DNA of 64,000 bases from contig NZ_KI912608.1 in NCBI RefSeq assembly GCF_000519265.1, forward strand, positions 3,647,921-3,711,920. Reading direction: 5' to 3'. Position 1 is the stretch's first letter, and each line of letters opens with the position of its first letter. Source of the stretch: Desulfonatronum lacustre DSM 10312. GTDB taxonomy: Bacteria > Desulfobacterota > Desulfovibrionia > Desulfovibrionales > Desulfonatronaceae. The position numbers and the translations under genes are program-made. Shown piece by piece: positions 26,363 to 38,160 of the stretch. Below the pieces are notes generated by a model, which was not told where the DNA came from, did not search any database, and worked only from the letters and a program-made list of their open reading frames with translations.

Positions 26363-27736
26363 ATGCCTCTGACAACCAGCCAACGCGCCTTTCTTCGCGA
26401 TCAATTTGTCGGCGACGATTATTTGGAACAGCCGGAGGCGACCTGCGTGTATGGGACGGACGCCAGTCGGCGGTTTGCTTTGCCGTGGGCCGTGGTACGT
26501 CCCCGGACGGTGGAGCAGGTAAAGGAGCTTTTGACCTGGGCGCACCGGGAAGAGATCCCGCTGTTTCCCCGGGCCAGGGGGACCAACGTGGTGGCCGGGT
26601 GCGTGCCCCAGGGCGGCGGGGTGGTGGTGTCCTGTCTGGCCATGGACCGGGTGGACATTCAGGAAGACGATTTCACGGCCGAGGTCCAGCCGGGGGTGGT
26701 CACCGGGGCTTTCCAGACCCAGGTTCAGGCGCGGGGGTTGTATTATCCTCCGGACCCGGCCAGCGTGCGCTTCTCCACCCTGGGCGGCAACGCGGCCACC
26801 TGTGCCGGAGGGATGCGGGCCGTGAAGTACGGCGTGACCCGGGACTACGTCCTGGGCATTGAGGCCGTGCTGCCAGGCGGAGAGTTGATCCACACCGGGG
26901 CCCGGACGCACAAGAACGTGGTCGGCCTGGATCTGACCCGCTTGCTGGTGGGCTCCGCCGGAACTCTGGCCTTTTTTACCAAACTGACTCTGAAGCTGCT
27001 GCCCCTGCCCCCGGCTCAAGCTTCTCTGATGGTCGGCTACCGATCCCTGGACGACGCGCTGGCCGCGTCCCAGGCCGTGTTCCGGGCCGGGATTCTGCCC
27101 GTGGCCATGGAATTGATGCCTGAGGAGGTCCTGGACTGCGTGGCCCGGATTGCCGCGCCGCCCTGGAACGCGGCCACCAAGGCGGTCCTGCTGCTCAAAT
27201 GCGACGGTCGCCCGGAAGGATTACGGGAAGAGTTGGCCCTGATCCGGAGCGCCCTGGAGGGGCTTGCTCCGGTCTTCGTGGAGGAGGGCCGGGACCCCGT
27301 GGCCGAGGAGCGACTTTGGGAAGCGCGGCGCTTGATCAATCCGGCCTCCTTCCGTCTGGCCCCGGACAAGATCAGCGAAGACGTCTCTCTCCCCCGGGGC
27401 AAGGTGGCGGAAGGGATTCTTGGCATTCGGGGCATCGGTCGCGCCCACGATTTGCCGATCCTGACCTTCGGCCACCTGGGCGACGGCAACATCCACGTCA
27501 ACATCATGCACGACGCTTCGGACGAGAACCAGCGGGACCATGCGTTCCAGGCCCGGGAAGCCGTGCTGGAACTGGTGCTCCGCTTGGGCGGCGTTCTTTC
27601 CGGAGAGCACGGCCTGGGCCTGACCAAGCGCGGCTGGCTGCATCGGCAGGTCGGCCCGGTGGAGCGCGGCCTGTTCTCCCTGATCAAACGCGCCTTCGAT
27701 CCCAAGGGCATCATGAACCCGGGCAAGGCGTATTGA
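26363..27736 (+). CDS. glcD: GlcD-type FAD-linked oxidase (glycolate or D-lactate dehydrogenase family)
   Basis: A 457-residue flavoprotein. The N-terminal FAD domain has PRARGTNVVAGCVP, PDPASVRFSTLGGNAATCAGG and GVTRDYVLGIEAVLPGGE. The C-terminal FAD-oxidase domain has FGHLGDGNIHVNI and GGVLSGEHGLGLTK, whose His residues shape the 2-hydroxyacid site. It should oxidise a D-2-hydroxyacid and pass electrons to the GlcF-like protein next door. Glycolate and D-lactate cannot be told apart from sequence. Confidence 0.9.
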   Translation: MPLTTSQRAFLRDQFVGDDYLEQPEATCVYGTDASRRFALPWAVVRPRTVEQVKELLTWAHREEIPLFPRARGTNVVAGCVPQGGGVVVSCLAMDRVDIQEDDFTAEVQPGVVTGAFQTQVQARGLYYPPDPASVRFSTLGGNAATCAGGMRAVKYGVTRDYVLGIEAVLPGGELIHTGARTHKNVVGLDLTRLLVGSAGTLAFFTKLTLKLLPLPPAQASLMVGYRSLDDALAASQAVFRAGILPVAMELMPEEVLDCVARIAAPPWNAATKAVLLLKCDGRPEGLREELALIRSALEGLAPVFVEEGRDPVAEERLWEARRLINPASFRLAPDKISEDVSLPRGKVAEGILGIRGIGRAHDLPILTFGHLGDGNIHVNIMHDASDENQRDHAFQAREAVLELVLRLGGVLSGEHGLGLTKRGWLHRQVGPVERGLFSLIKRAFDPKGIMNPGKAY

Positions 27737-27803
27737 GTCTCCCGTTGTCCACACTCCTTCATAATTGCGCCAAGGCAGATTTCTCCCGAGCCGCCGGCGC
27801 TCT

Positions 27804-27899
<96 letters not shown>

Positions 27900-27900
<1 letters not shown>

Positions 27901-29093
27901 TGAGAGAAAAAAAACGTCACGCCAATCCCGCGACACCATGCCCCACGGACTCGGGCGTTCCGACGCGGCCCTGCATTCTTTGCGGCAAGTGTCTGGACGT
28001 CTGTCCGTTGTTCGCGGCCACGGGGCGGGAGGAGTTGAGCCCTCGGGGCAAGTCCTTTTTGATCCGCCAGGCATTGGAGGAGGGCAATCTCCATGATCCG
28101 GCCGCGGCCGGCAAGCTGCTGGGGCTGTGCCTGGGGTGCGGACGGTGCGCGGATGGTTGTCCTCAAGGCCGAAATCTTCCGGAACTGCTGCGGGAGGTGA
28201 AGGCCGGTCATCCGGGGTGGCAGGCCTGGATCTGGCGGATCTGGATCACCCGGGCCAAGCGTCTGTGGCCGCTGGCGGGCCGTTGCGCGGGGTTGTTCCC
28301 GGAACAACTCGGCACCAAAATAATGGATGCGCCGCGGGCCATGGTGCGTCGGCCTTCTCGGGAGCGGACATCCGGTGGCTTTGAGCGGGTTGCCGACGAA
28401 GCTGTTTTGCCCGGGAACGCCGTGCTGTTCCCCGGATGCACGGCGCGATTCGCCAGACCCTGGTGGATGGCGAACGCGGCACGGATGCTGGGGATGGCGG
28501 GTGATGGATTGAACACCTTTCCGGATTGGCAATGTTGCGGTTTTACCGTGGCTCAGGCAGGATTACCCGGTTTGAACGCCGAAATGCAGGTCCGGAACGT
28601 GGCCTTGTGGCGGGAACTGGGACGGCCCAGGCTGCTCACCATCTGCGCCACCTGCACCACGGCCCTACGCGGGTACGCGAAGGCGGCGGACCTGTTTCAC
28701 GACGATCGGGAACGGCTGGCTTGGGAAGCGGCCGTCCAGCCGTTGAGCGGTCTGCTCACTTCGGAGGACTTTCGGGCCGTGGGGAGCGGAGAGGTTTTCT
28801 ATCACCGCCCTTGTCACGCCCCGACCCCGGACCCGGATGAGGCTTTTTTGCGCGGCGTATTCACGACACGATTGATTGCCGAGGCCGAAAACGCCTGCTG
28901 CGGGATGGGCGGCGTGATGCGACTCAGCGCGCCGAGCCTGTCCTCCCAGGTCGCGGCCCGGTGCTGGAGCAAGGTGCCAGAGCAAAGTGAACTCACCGTG
29001 GCCACTGGGTGCAGCGGGTGCGTGGTTCAACTCGCGGCCACGGCACCCCAAGGCTTCGAGGTCGCGCACTGGTTGGAGCTGCTTGAAGGGTGA
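27900..29093 (+). CDS. glcF: GlcF-type iron-sulfur subunit (two 4Fe-4S clusters, CCG domains)
   Basis: A 397-residue protein. Two ferredoxin motifs (CILCGKCLDVCP; CLGCGRCADGCP) precede two CCG domains (LFPGCTARFARPWW ... DWQCCGF; FYHRPCHAP ... NACCGMGG). This is the GlcF/LutA/HdrD-like electron-transfer architecture. It should carry electrons from the GlcD-like flavoprotein to quinone or another acceptor. The ATG lies at the edge of hairpin element D and lacks a clear Shine-Dalgarno, so translation may depend on the repeat's structure (inference). Confidence 0.9.
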
Positions 29094-29198
29094 TAGCGGT
29101 TACGGCCAGGAATCATCGATACCGAACCAGAGTGCCCGTGCTTCGAGAACACAAATGCCCTGCGTCCAGGGCTTTCGAGGAATACTAAGGAGAAATGC

Positions 29199-31709
<2,511 letters not shown>

Positions 31710-31755
31710 CTGCAGCGCTCCGTCTTAACGATGAAAATGAGAAGAGAGGACATGA

Positions 31756-32247
31756 ATGCCGTCGTTCGATATTGTGAGCAAAGTTGATCTCCAGGAAGTG
31801 GACAACGCCGTGAACAACGTTCGCAAGGAGCTGGACACACGGTTTGACTTCCGGAACGTGAAAACGGACCTGGATTTGAATCGCAAGGAAAAAGTTCTGC
31901 ATGTGGTCACCGGGGATGAGATGAAAATGCGGGCCATCCAGGACCTGCTCAAGGTGCATTTCACTCGGCGCAAGCTGGACCCCAGGAGCATGGAGTTTAA
32001 AGAATTGGAAGCCACCAGTCAGGGCCGGGTAAAGATGGACATCCTGATCAAGGAAGGCATTTCCAAGGATACGGCCCAGAAGATCGTCAAACTGATCAAG
32101 GCGCAAAAGCTGAAGGTTCAGGCTGCGATCCAGGACGAGCAGGTTCGGGTCACCGGCAAGAAGATTGATGATTTGCAGGCTGTGATCAAGCTTCTGGACG
32201 ATCAGGAACTCGACGTGCCCTTGCAGCACGTGAACATGAAAAGCTGA
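31756..32247 (+). CDS. yajQ: YajQ family nucleotide-binding protein
   Basis: A 163-residue protein starting [21 protein letters not shown], the exact YajQ opening, with [21 protein letters not shown] in the middle. Family members bind nucleotides including cyclic di-GMP in some bacteria. It follows secA by 46 bp. Confidence 0.93.
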   Translation: MPSFDIVSKVDLQEVDNAVNNVRKELDTRFDFRNVKTDLDLNRKEKVLHVVTGDEMKMRAIQDLLKVHFTRRKLDPRSMEFKELEATSQGRVKMDILIKEGISKDTAQKIVKLIKAQKLKVQAAIQDEQVRVTGKKIDDLQAVIKLLDDQELDVPLQHVNMKS

Positions 32248-32265
32248 AAAGGCCGGAGCCGATCC

Positions 32266-32841
32266 ATGCGCCCATCCAGCAACTGGACCATACCCAATGT
32301 CATCACCATATTCCGGATCGTTCTCGTTCCGGTGTTCGTGATGATGTTCATTGATCAGCGGTTCGGCGCGGCGTTGCTGATTTTTCTGATCGCCGGAGTG
32401 AGCGACGGAGTGGACGGATTTTTGGCCCGGGTGCTCAAACAGCGGTCGCAACTCGGTGCCCTGCTGGACCCCATCGCGGACAAGCTGCTGCTGATCACGG
32501 CGTACTTCTGCCTCGGATTCGTGGGACTGCTGCCGAGCTGGTTGGCCGTGCTGGTCATCAGTCGGGACATGATGATCATCGGCGGCATGGCCCTGCTGCA
32601 CTTCTGGGGCGTGGACGTCCGGTCGCGGATTCACCCGACGTGGTTGAGCAAGTTCAACACCTGCGGACAAATCGTGCTGATTGTCGCCGTTTTAACCAAG
32701 TACTCCTTTGCTCTGCCCTGGACGGGGTTGATTCAGCTTCTCGTGCTCACGGTCACCATGAGCACGGTGCTTTCCGGCGCGCACTATATTTATATAGGGT
32801 TAGGGCATTTTCCCGGGGAGGCGGAGAAGCGTGAAGAGTAG
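32266..32841 (+). CDS. CDP-alcohol phosphatidyltransferase (PgsA-like)
   Basis: A 191-residue membrane enzyme. The catalytic motif DGxxARx8Gx3Dx3D is visible as DGVDGFLARVLKQRSQLG with ALLDPIADK, and NVITIFRIVLVPVF opens the protein as in PgsA. Five or six hydrophobic helices follow. The expected reaction is phosphatidylglycerophosphate synthesis, but the head group cannot be fixed from sequence. Confidence 0.85.
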   Translation: MRPSSNWTIPNVITIFRIVLVPVFVMMFIDQRFGAALLIFLIAGVSDGVDGFLARVLKQRSQLGALLDPIADKLLLITAYFCLGFVGLLPSWLAVLVISRDMMIIGGMALLHFWGVDVRSRIHPTWLSKFNTCGQIVLIVAVLTKYSFALPWTGLIQLLVLTVTMSTVLSGAHYIYIGLGHFPGEAEKREE

Positions 32842-32967
32842 AGGCGCGGCGCACCGTGCCCCTACGGAGATGCGCTTCCTCTCTCGAGTTTTTTCTGAGT
32901 AGAGCGAGTTCAATTTTTTTGCGGGTAAAAAAATTTTTATTTTCCGTCAAAAAAATGATTTTTTTAC

Positions 32968-32995
32968 TTGACAACTTTGTCCGGGCGGGCATAGA
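32968..32995 (+). promoter_or_regulatory. Putative sigma70-type promoter for the porin gene
   Basis: TTGACA (32968-32973) and CATAGA (32990-32995) are 16 bp apart, downstream of a very AT-rich tract (32903-32967) that could serve as an UP element. The porin ATG lies 85 bp further on. The -35 is perfect; the -10 matches only partly, so this is a prediction. Confidence 0.5.
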
Positions 32996-33080
32996 AGGTT
33001 TCCGACCTGACGAAGGTGGTCTTCGTTGCGGTATGGGTGGATACGATTTTTTTTCTTTGGGATCGCAAAAGGAGGAAGGT

Positions 33081-34469
33081 ATGAAAAGATTAGTTTGTTT
33101 GGCCGTTTTGGTCGCGTTCATTCTCGGTACGGCGGGCATGGCTTCCGCCATCGAATTGAAGGCTAAAGGCTGGTGGCGGGTTCACTTCAATTACCTCGAC
33201 AACTGGGATTTCGGCGCAATGCAGCAGGCTTCCCCTAACAAGGACCGTTCCGAGTATGATCGGTTTGATGCCCTGCAGCGGATGCGCACCCAGTTTGAAT
33301 TCGTCGCCAATGAAAACCTCAAGGGCGTTTTGCAGATGGAAATCGGCAATGCCCGTTGGGGTGCCGATAATTTTGACCTTGGCGCAGGTGGACGAAGCAA
33401 CAACATCAAGACCCGCTTCGCCTATCTTGACTTTAATTTCCCCGGTACCCCCGTCAATGTGAAGGCTGGTCGTCAGCCTGTCGCTTTGCCGAGCACCATG
33501 GGATCTCACATTCTTGAGTCCGAAGGCACCGGCGTCCTGGTCGGCGTTCCGTTTTCAGACATGGCCGGCCTGACGTTGGGCTGGGTCCGTGCTTTTAATC
33601 ACGACAGGGCCAACCCCGACGACATCACCAAGAAGTGGGATGATGAAGTTGATGCCTTCGTGGCCGTTGTGCCCGTGACCCTGGACGGCCTGAAGTTGAA
33701 TCCCTTTGCCGCCTATACTCGCTGGGGCAAGGACTTCACCGGTACCGACAAGAATGCCAACATGATGCATTTTGGCTTGAATTTCGACGTGTCCATGCTC
33801 AATCCCATCGGCATCAAGGGTGATTTGAACTACGGGACCATGAAGTGGAACGACAAACCGAGCGTGAAGCAGTCTGGTTGGGTAGCCGTTCTGGCCGTGG
33901 ATTATGCCATGGACATGATGACCCCCACTGTGTTCGGTTGGTACGAATCCGGTGAAGATAAAGACTTCGCCACCGGCGGCGACTCCAAGCGCATGCCCAC
34001 GATTGAAACCTACGGCGGCGCTTTCGGCCCCGGCGTTGGCTTTGGTCAGCAGACAACCATGGCCGGTGACAGCTACTTCCGTTACATGCTGGCCGGGATG
34101 GAGTTCGCTGGAACAGGCAACTTGTGGGATGTTTGGCAGAACGCTGAGGGCGCGGTTGGTTCCGTGGCCTTGGGTGCCGGGCTGAAGAAAATTCAGTTCA
34201 TTGACGGCGTCTCCCATGACCTGACTGCTTTCTACATGAAGGGCACCAACCACAAAGACAACATCCATCTGTTCACCAAGGAAGACAACTACTGGGAAGT
34301 GACTTTCAACAACAGATGGCAGATGTATGAAAACTTGGCCCTGTTGGCTGAATTCGCCTACGCCAAAGTCAACCTGGACGACCTGAGCACCCGTGGTGCC
34401 GACAGACGTAGCGATTGGTTCGACAAGGCTATGAAGCTCGGCAAGGTCGGCTTTATCTTCAACTTCTAG
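33081..34469 (+). CDS. Outer membrane porin of the Desulfovibrionales homotrimeric type
   Basis: A 462-residue protein with a signal peptide (MKRLVCLAVLVAFILGTAG...ASA, cleavage after MASA). The mature start IELKAKGWWRVHFNYLDNWDF is typical of the abundant Desulfovibrio porin family. Alternating beta-strand pattern and terminal GKVGFIFNF (aromatic last residue) fit an outer-membrane barrel. A near-ideal AAGGAGGAAGGT precedes the ATG and codon choice is more restricted than in neighbours, suggesting strong expression. Followed by a strong terminator. Confidence 0.92.
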   Translation: MKRLVCLAVLVAFILGTAGMASAIELKAKGWWRVHFNYLDNWDFGAMQQASPNKDRSEYDRFDALQRMRTQFEFVANENLKGVLQMEIGNARWGADNFDLGAGGRSNNIKTRFAYLDFNFPGTPVNVKAGRQPVALPSTMGSHILESEGTGVLVGVPFSDMAGLTLGWVRAFNHDRANPDDITKKWDDEVDAFVAVVPVTLDGLKLNPFAAYTRWGKDFTGTDKNANMMHFGLNFDVSMLNPIGIKGDLNYGTMKWNDKPSVKQSGWVAVLAVDYAMDMMTPTVFGWYESGEDKDFATGGDSKRMPTIETYGGAFGPGVGFGQQTTMAGDSYFRYMLAGMEFAGTGNLWDVWQNAEGAVGSVALGAGLKKIQFIDGVSHDLTAFYMKGTNHKDNIHLFTKEDNYWEVTFNNRWQMYENLALLAEFAYAKVNLDDLSTRGADRRSDWFDKAMKLGKVGFIFNF

Positions 34470-34500
34470 ATCAGTATAGATCGTATTCACTCACCACCGC

Positions 34501-34537
34501 AAAAAAAGCCGGGGCGTTCGCCCCGGCTTTTTTTTTG
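34501..34537. terminator. Bidirectional rho-independent terminator
   Basis: GCCGGGGC/GCCCCGGC stem with a GTTC loop (34508-34527), flanked by a seven-A run on the left and a nine-T run on the right. It can end the porin transcript from the left and the maf transcript from the right. Confidence 0.93.
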
Positions 34538-34590
34538 GTGCGCCCGGCAGGGCGCAGCCATCACGCGACAATCCACATGGTGGAGACTTT

Positions 34591-35190
34591 TCAGGGTTTT
34601 CTTGGAATGATAACCCCGTAACGACTTAGAACTTCAACAACTTCCGCCAGCGGCAGCCCGACCACGTTGGTGTAGGAGCCCTGAATGCGCTCCACCAGGC
34701 AGGCGGCCCGCTCCTGAATGCCGTAGGCCCCGGCCTTGTCCATGGGCTCTCCCGTGGCCACGTAGGCGGCCAGAACCTCCGGCCCGAAGTTTTGCATCCA
34801 CACGGTGGTCCGCACGGCGAAGCTCTGTTCCTCGTCGTTTTTTGGGTACCGCAGACAACAGCCCGTAATCACCACATGCTCCCGCCCGGCCAGCCGTTCC
34901 AGCATGGCCAGGGCTTCCAGAGAATCCACCGGCTTGCCCAGCACGTCCCCCTCCAACACCACGATGGTGTCCGCGGCCAGTACCACGGCCTCCGGCTGAA
35001 GCGTCGCCACTTCCCGCGCCTTGGCCTTGGCCGCGATCACGGCATAGACTTCGGGATCGGTGCCAGGGGCGAAGACCGGCTCCGGAGTCACGGCCGGGTG
35101 GACGGAAAAGGTCAGTCCCAGGGCGGCGAGCAGCTCGCGCCGCCGGGGCGAACCCGAGGCCAGAACCAGGGGAGTCAGGGTGCGGAACAT
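34591..35190 (-). CDS. maf: Maf family nucleoside-triphosphate pyrophosphatase
   Basis: A 199-residue protein starting MFRTLTPLVLASGSPRRRELL. LASGSPRR, VLAADTIVV with the catalytic Asp and DKAGAYGIQE are the Maf motifs. It hydrolyses non-canonical or excess NTPs to NMPs (dTTPase/UTPase type) and may link to septation. ATG 35190 is preferred to an upstream in-frame start that would overlap the preceding gene. Confidence 0.93.
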   Translation of the reverse strand: MFRTLTPLVLASGSPRRRELLAALGLTFSVHPAVTPEPVFAPGTDPEVYAVIAAKAKAREVATLQPEAVVLAADTIVVLEGDVLGKPVDSLEALAMLERLAGREHVVITGCCLRYPKNDEEQSFAVRTTVWMQNFGPEVLAAYVATGEPMDKAGAYGIQERAACLVERIQGSYTNVVGLPLAEVVEVLSRYGVIIPRKP

Positions 35191-35221
35191 GGCCTTGAGA
35201 TCCAAATTGTGGAGGACGGAG

Positions 35222-36583
35222 TCATTGAGGGTTCGCCAGCAGGGCGTGGCGCAGCGTTTCATCCAGGGTGGGGTGGGCGAAGATCAGGTTTTCGGCCTGG
35301 GATCGACTCCAGCCTTGGCTGACCATGATCGTGGCTGCGGTGACCATGTGCAGCACGCCGTGACCCACGGCGCTGACGCTGATCACGGTGTCGTCGCGCC
35401 AAAGGACTTTGACCAGCCCGTGGGGCGCTGCCGCGGCCTGGGCCACGGGGTTGGCGGCGAGCTGGGCCTTGGATTCGGTGCAGGTCAAGCCCTTGGCACG
35501 GGCATCCTCCAGGGTGGGGCCGACCCGGAAAGCCTCTGGGTCGCCGTAGATGCAGAACGGGATGGGTCCCGGCGCGTAGGGACCGGATATTTTCCCGGCG
35601 GCGAACCGGGCCGCGAACCGGCCCTGGTCCTCGGCGGCATGGGCCAGCAGGGTTCTGCCGTTGCAGTCGCCCACGGCAAAGATATGCTCGCTGAGCATCA
35701 GATTCTCGTCCACTTCCAAAGAGTTTTTTTTCATGGCCGGGAGCATCGCTTCCAGCCCCGGAAAGTGGGTGTTGGGCTTTCTGCCCACTGCCACCAGGAC
35801 CTTGGATGCCGCTACGTCCTCTTCCGGGCCGAGACGGACGCGGACTCCTTCCGCCGTCCGTTCCAGGGCGAAGACGGTCGTGCCTGCCCGGACGGTCACG
35901 CCCTGGCGTTTGAGCATGGAGGCCAGTTGGGCGCTGATTTCCGGGTCTTCGGTGGGGGCGATGCGGTCGGCGGCTTCGATCAGCGTCACGGACGAGCCCA
36001 TGCGTTGGAAAAATTGGGCCATTTCCAGCCCGATGGCCCCGGCCCCGATCACGGCCAGGGACTCCGGGACGGTCGAGAGGTCCAGGGCGTGGTCCGAGGT
36101 GAGCACGGCCTCGCCGTCCGGAGTCAGAAGTTCCGGCCAGGCTGGAGCCGAGCCCAGGGCCAGGATCAGGTGCTGAAAATCGATTCGGGTTTGGGCGGCG
36201 TCCTCGGACCGCACCAAGACCTGGGTCGGCCCGCAAAGTTCCGCTTCCCCGGAGATCAACCGTACTCCCGCCGTTTCCAGTGATTTTGCCATGGCCTGGC
36301 GCGTGGCCGCCAGCAGGGACGCCTTGCGTTTTTGCAGGGCCGCCATGTCCACGGTGAAGCTCCCCTGGCCCAGCCGCAGCCGTGACTGGGCCGCCATGGC
36401 GGGAATGGGGGCCGTGGCTCCGAGAAAGAGCTTGGTGGGAATGCAGCCCCGGTTCAGGCAGGTTCCGCCAAGCAGGTTCCGTTCCATCAGCGCGGTGGAC
36501 TTGCCCTGGGCCGCGCTCTCCAGGGCCGCGGCATAGCCCGCCGGACCCCCGCCGATCACCAGGATGTCATATGCTTCCGACAT
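35222..36583 (-). CDS. lpdA: Dihydrolipoamide dehydrogenase-like flavoprotein disulfide reductase
   Basis: A 453-residue FAD/NAD enzyme. DILVIGGGPAGYAAA (FAD), the redox pair in GGTCLNRGCIPTK, AVIGAGAIGLEMAQFF (NAD) and the dimer domain ending in FAHPTLDETLRHAL with the catalytic His-Glu (HPTLDE) are present. It oxidises dihydrolipoyl groups of 2-oxoacid dehydrogenase or glycine cleavage complexes; the partner complex is not in the window. Downstream is maf. Confidence 0.9.
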   Translation of the reverse strand: MSEAYDILVIGGGPAGYAAALESAAQGKSTALMERNLLGGTCLNRGCIPTKLFLGATAPIPAMAAQSRLRLGQGSFTVDMAALQKRKASLLAATRQAMAKSLETAGVRLISGEAELCGPTQVLVRSEDAAQTRIDFQHLILALGSAPAWPELLTPDGEAVLTSDHALDLSTVPESLAVIGAGAIGLEMAQFFQRMGSSVTLIEAADRIAPTEDPEISAQLASMLKRQGVTVRAGTTVFALERTAEGVRVRLGPEEDVAASKVLVAVGRKPNTHFPGLEAMLPAMKKNSLEVDENLMLSEHIFAVGDCNGRTLLAHAAEDQGRFAARFAAGKISGPYAPGPIPFCIYGDPEAFRVGPTLEDARAKGLTCTESKAQLAANPVAQAAAAPHGLVKVLWRDDTVISVSAVGHGVLHMVTAATIMVSQGWSRSQAENLIFAHPTLDETLRHALLANPQ

Positions 36584-36611
36584 GGATCACTCCTCGTACT
36601 CCTGACCTCAG

Positions 36612-36775
36612 GACAATCTGTTCTCACAATCCAAATCGCGATCGAAATCGAAATCGAAATCGGAATTGAAAAAAGCGGCGCATCACCGCATGATTACGTC
36701 ATCCTCTTGGACATGGCGTTCGATTTCGATCACGATTTCAGATGGCCGCTGAGGATCGAGGCGAAATCTGCCTTG
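36612..36775. repeat. Hexamer-arm hairpin element, copy E1 (CTTGGACATG-core class)
   Basis: Left flank CAATCTGTTCTCACAATCC, an arm of GATCGAAATCG units, a ~60-bp core holding GCATCACC, TGATTACGTC and CTTGGACATGGCGTTCG, a right arm CGATTTCGATCACGATTTC, and right flank GAGGATCGAGGCGAAATCTG. The core recurs in E2 and, inverted, in F. It lies just downstream of the epimerase gene. Confidence 0.85.
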
Positions 36776-36789
36776 TATCTCGGGCCGGA

Positions 36790-37842
36790 TCAAACCTGAA
36801 AAAAATCCCGATACCAATCCACGAAGCGCTGAATGCCTACCCGCACCGGAGTGTTCGGGCGGTAGCCCAGGTCGCGCTCCAGGTCCGTGGTGTCGGCCCA
36901 GGTGGCCGGAACGTCGCCGGGCTGAAGCGGCAGGAGATTCATTTCGGCCTTTTTGCCCAGGGCCTCTTCCAGGGCCTCGATGAACCGGATCAACTCCACC
37001 TGTTGGGAATTGCCGATGTTGTAGACCTTCCACGGGGCCGGAGACGAGGACGGGTCCGGTGCGGTTCCGTCCCAATCCGGGTTGCCCTGGGGCGCGCGAT
37101 GGATCACCCGCAGAACGCCCTCGACGATGTCGTCCACATAGGTGAAGTCGCGCTGCATTTTCCCATAGTTGAAGACGTCGATGGGCCGATTTTCGAGGAT
37201 GGCCTTGGTGAACAGGAACAGGGCCATGTCCGGACGGCCCCAGGGCCCGTACACGGTGAAGAAGCGCAGCCCCGTGGTGGGCAGTCCGTAGAGATAGCTG
37301 TAGGTGTGGGCCATCAGCTCGTTGGACTTCTTGCTGGCCGCGTAGAGGCTGATGGGGTGGTCCACGTTGTGGCGGGTGGAAAAGGGCATGGTCTGGTTCA
37401 GCCCGTAGACCGACGAACTAGAGGCAAAGGCGAAGTGCTCCACGGGATGATGGCGGCAGGCTTCCAGCAGGTTCAGGAAGGCCAGGAAGTTGCTTTGCAT
37501 GTAGGCGTGGGGATTGGTCAGGCTGTAGCGCACGCCGGCCTGGGCCGCGTAGTGCATCACCCGGTCGAACTTCTCCTGGGCGAACAGGTTCATCAATCCG
37601 GCACCGTCCTCCAGGTTCATGCGCACGAAGCGGTAGCCAGGGTGGATCGTGCTCTGGATCGTCCGGTTCAGGGCAATATCGGCCTCCGCGATGCCCGAGT
37701 GGGCCAGGCGGCCGTATTTGACCCGGACGTCGTAATAGTCGTTGATGTTGTCCAGACCCACCACCTCGTGGCCCTGCTCCAGCAGGCGCAGGACGGTATG
37801 GAAGCCGATGAACCCGGCTGCGCCGGTGATCAGTATTTTCAT
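36790..37842 (-). CDS. NAD-dependent UDP-glucuronate 4-epimerase-like protein
   Basis: A 350-residue extended SDR protein. MKILITGAAGFIGFHT is the NAD-binding start, and SLYAASKKSNELMAHTYS holds the catalytic YxxxK. LRFFTVYGPWGRPDMA is characteristic of UDP-glucuronate 4-epimerases (capsule/LPS galacturonate supply). A longer upstream frame is only translation of the hexamer repeat, so ATG 37842 is used; TGGAG precedes it. The gene is bracketed by direct copies E1 and E2. Confidence 0.9.
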   Translation of the reverse strand: MKILITGAAGFIGFHTVLRLLEQGHEVVGLDNINDYYDVRVKYGRLAHSGIAEADIALNRTIQSTIHPGYRFVRMNLEDGAGLMNLFAQEKFDRVMHYAAQAGVRYSLTNPHAYMQSNFLAFLNLLEACRHHPVEHFAFASSSSVYGLNQTMPFSTRHNVDHPISLYAASKKSNELMAHTYSYLYGLPTTGLRFFTVYGPWGRPDMALFLFTKAILENRPIDVFNYGKMQRDFTYVDDIVEGVLRVIHRAPQGNPDWDGTAPDPSSSPAPWKVYNIGNSQQVELIRFIEALEEALGKKAEMNLLPLQPGDVPATWADTTDLERDLGYRPNTPVRVGIQRFVDWYRDFFQV

Positions 37843-37952
37843 GAATATACTCCAGGGATTCGTTGGGATGGGGCAAGACAGCCGTGTGAGCCTATCCGCT
37901 CTCGGGTTCGCTGTCATCCCCCGACCAAAGAGGATGGTGATAAATCCATTCT

Positions 37953-38098
37953 CATCGAAATCGCAATCGCAATCGAAGAATTCCACGCATCATCCCGTGA
38001 TAACCTCGTCTTCTTGGACATGACGTTCGATTTCGATCACGATTTCGATTTCGATACCGATTCAGAGAGCGGGTGAGGATCGAGAATAAATCTGTCTG
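37953..38098. repeat. Hexamer-arm hairpin element, copy E2 (CTTGGACATG-core class)
   Basis: Left arm ATCGAAATCGCAATCGCAAT, core with ACGCATCATCCCGTGATAAC and CTTCTTGGACATGACGTTCG, right arm CGATTTCGATCACGATTTCG plus TACCGATTCAGAG, then GAGGATCGAGAATAAATCTG. It has the same orientation as E1, so the two are direct repeats about 1.3 kb apart around the epimerase. With the rest of 37843-38160 it separates the divergent epimerase and topA genes; no other gene is visible there. Confidence 0.85.
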
Positions 38099-38160
38099 GG
38101 ATAAGAGAGGGGCGGGGGGCTTGCCATGGGGCCGAGGGATGGGTATTTGCCCTGCGCATT

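Noticed and set aside
36790-37986. Longer N-terminus for the epimerase (starting 37986)
   Set aside because: The extra 48 residues translate hairpin element E2; the Rossmann motif begins directly at ATG 37842.
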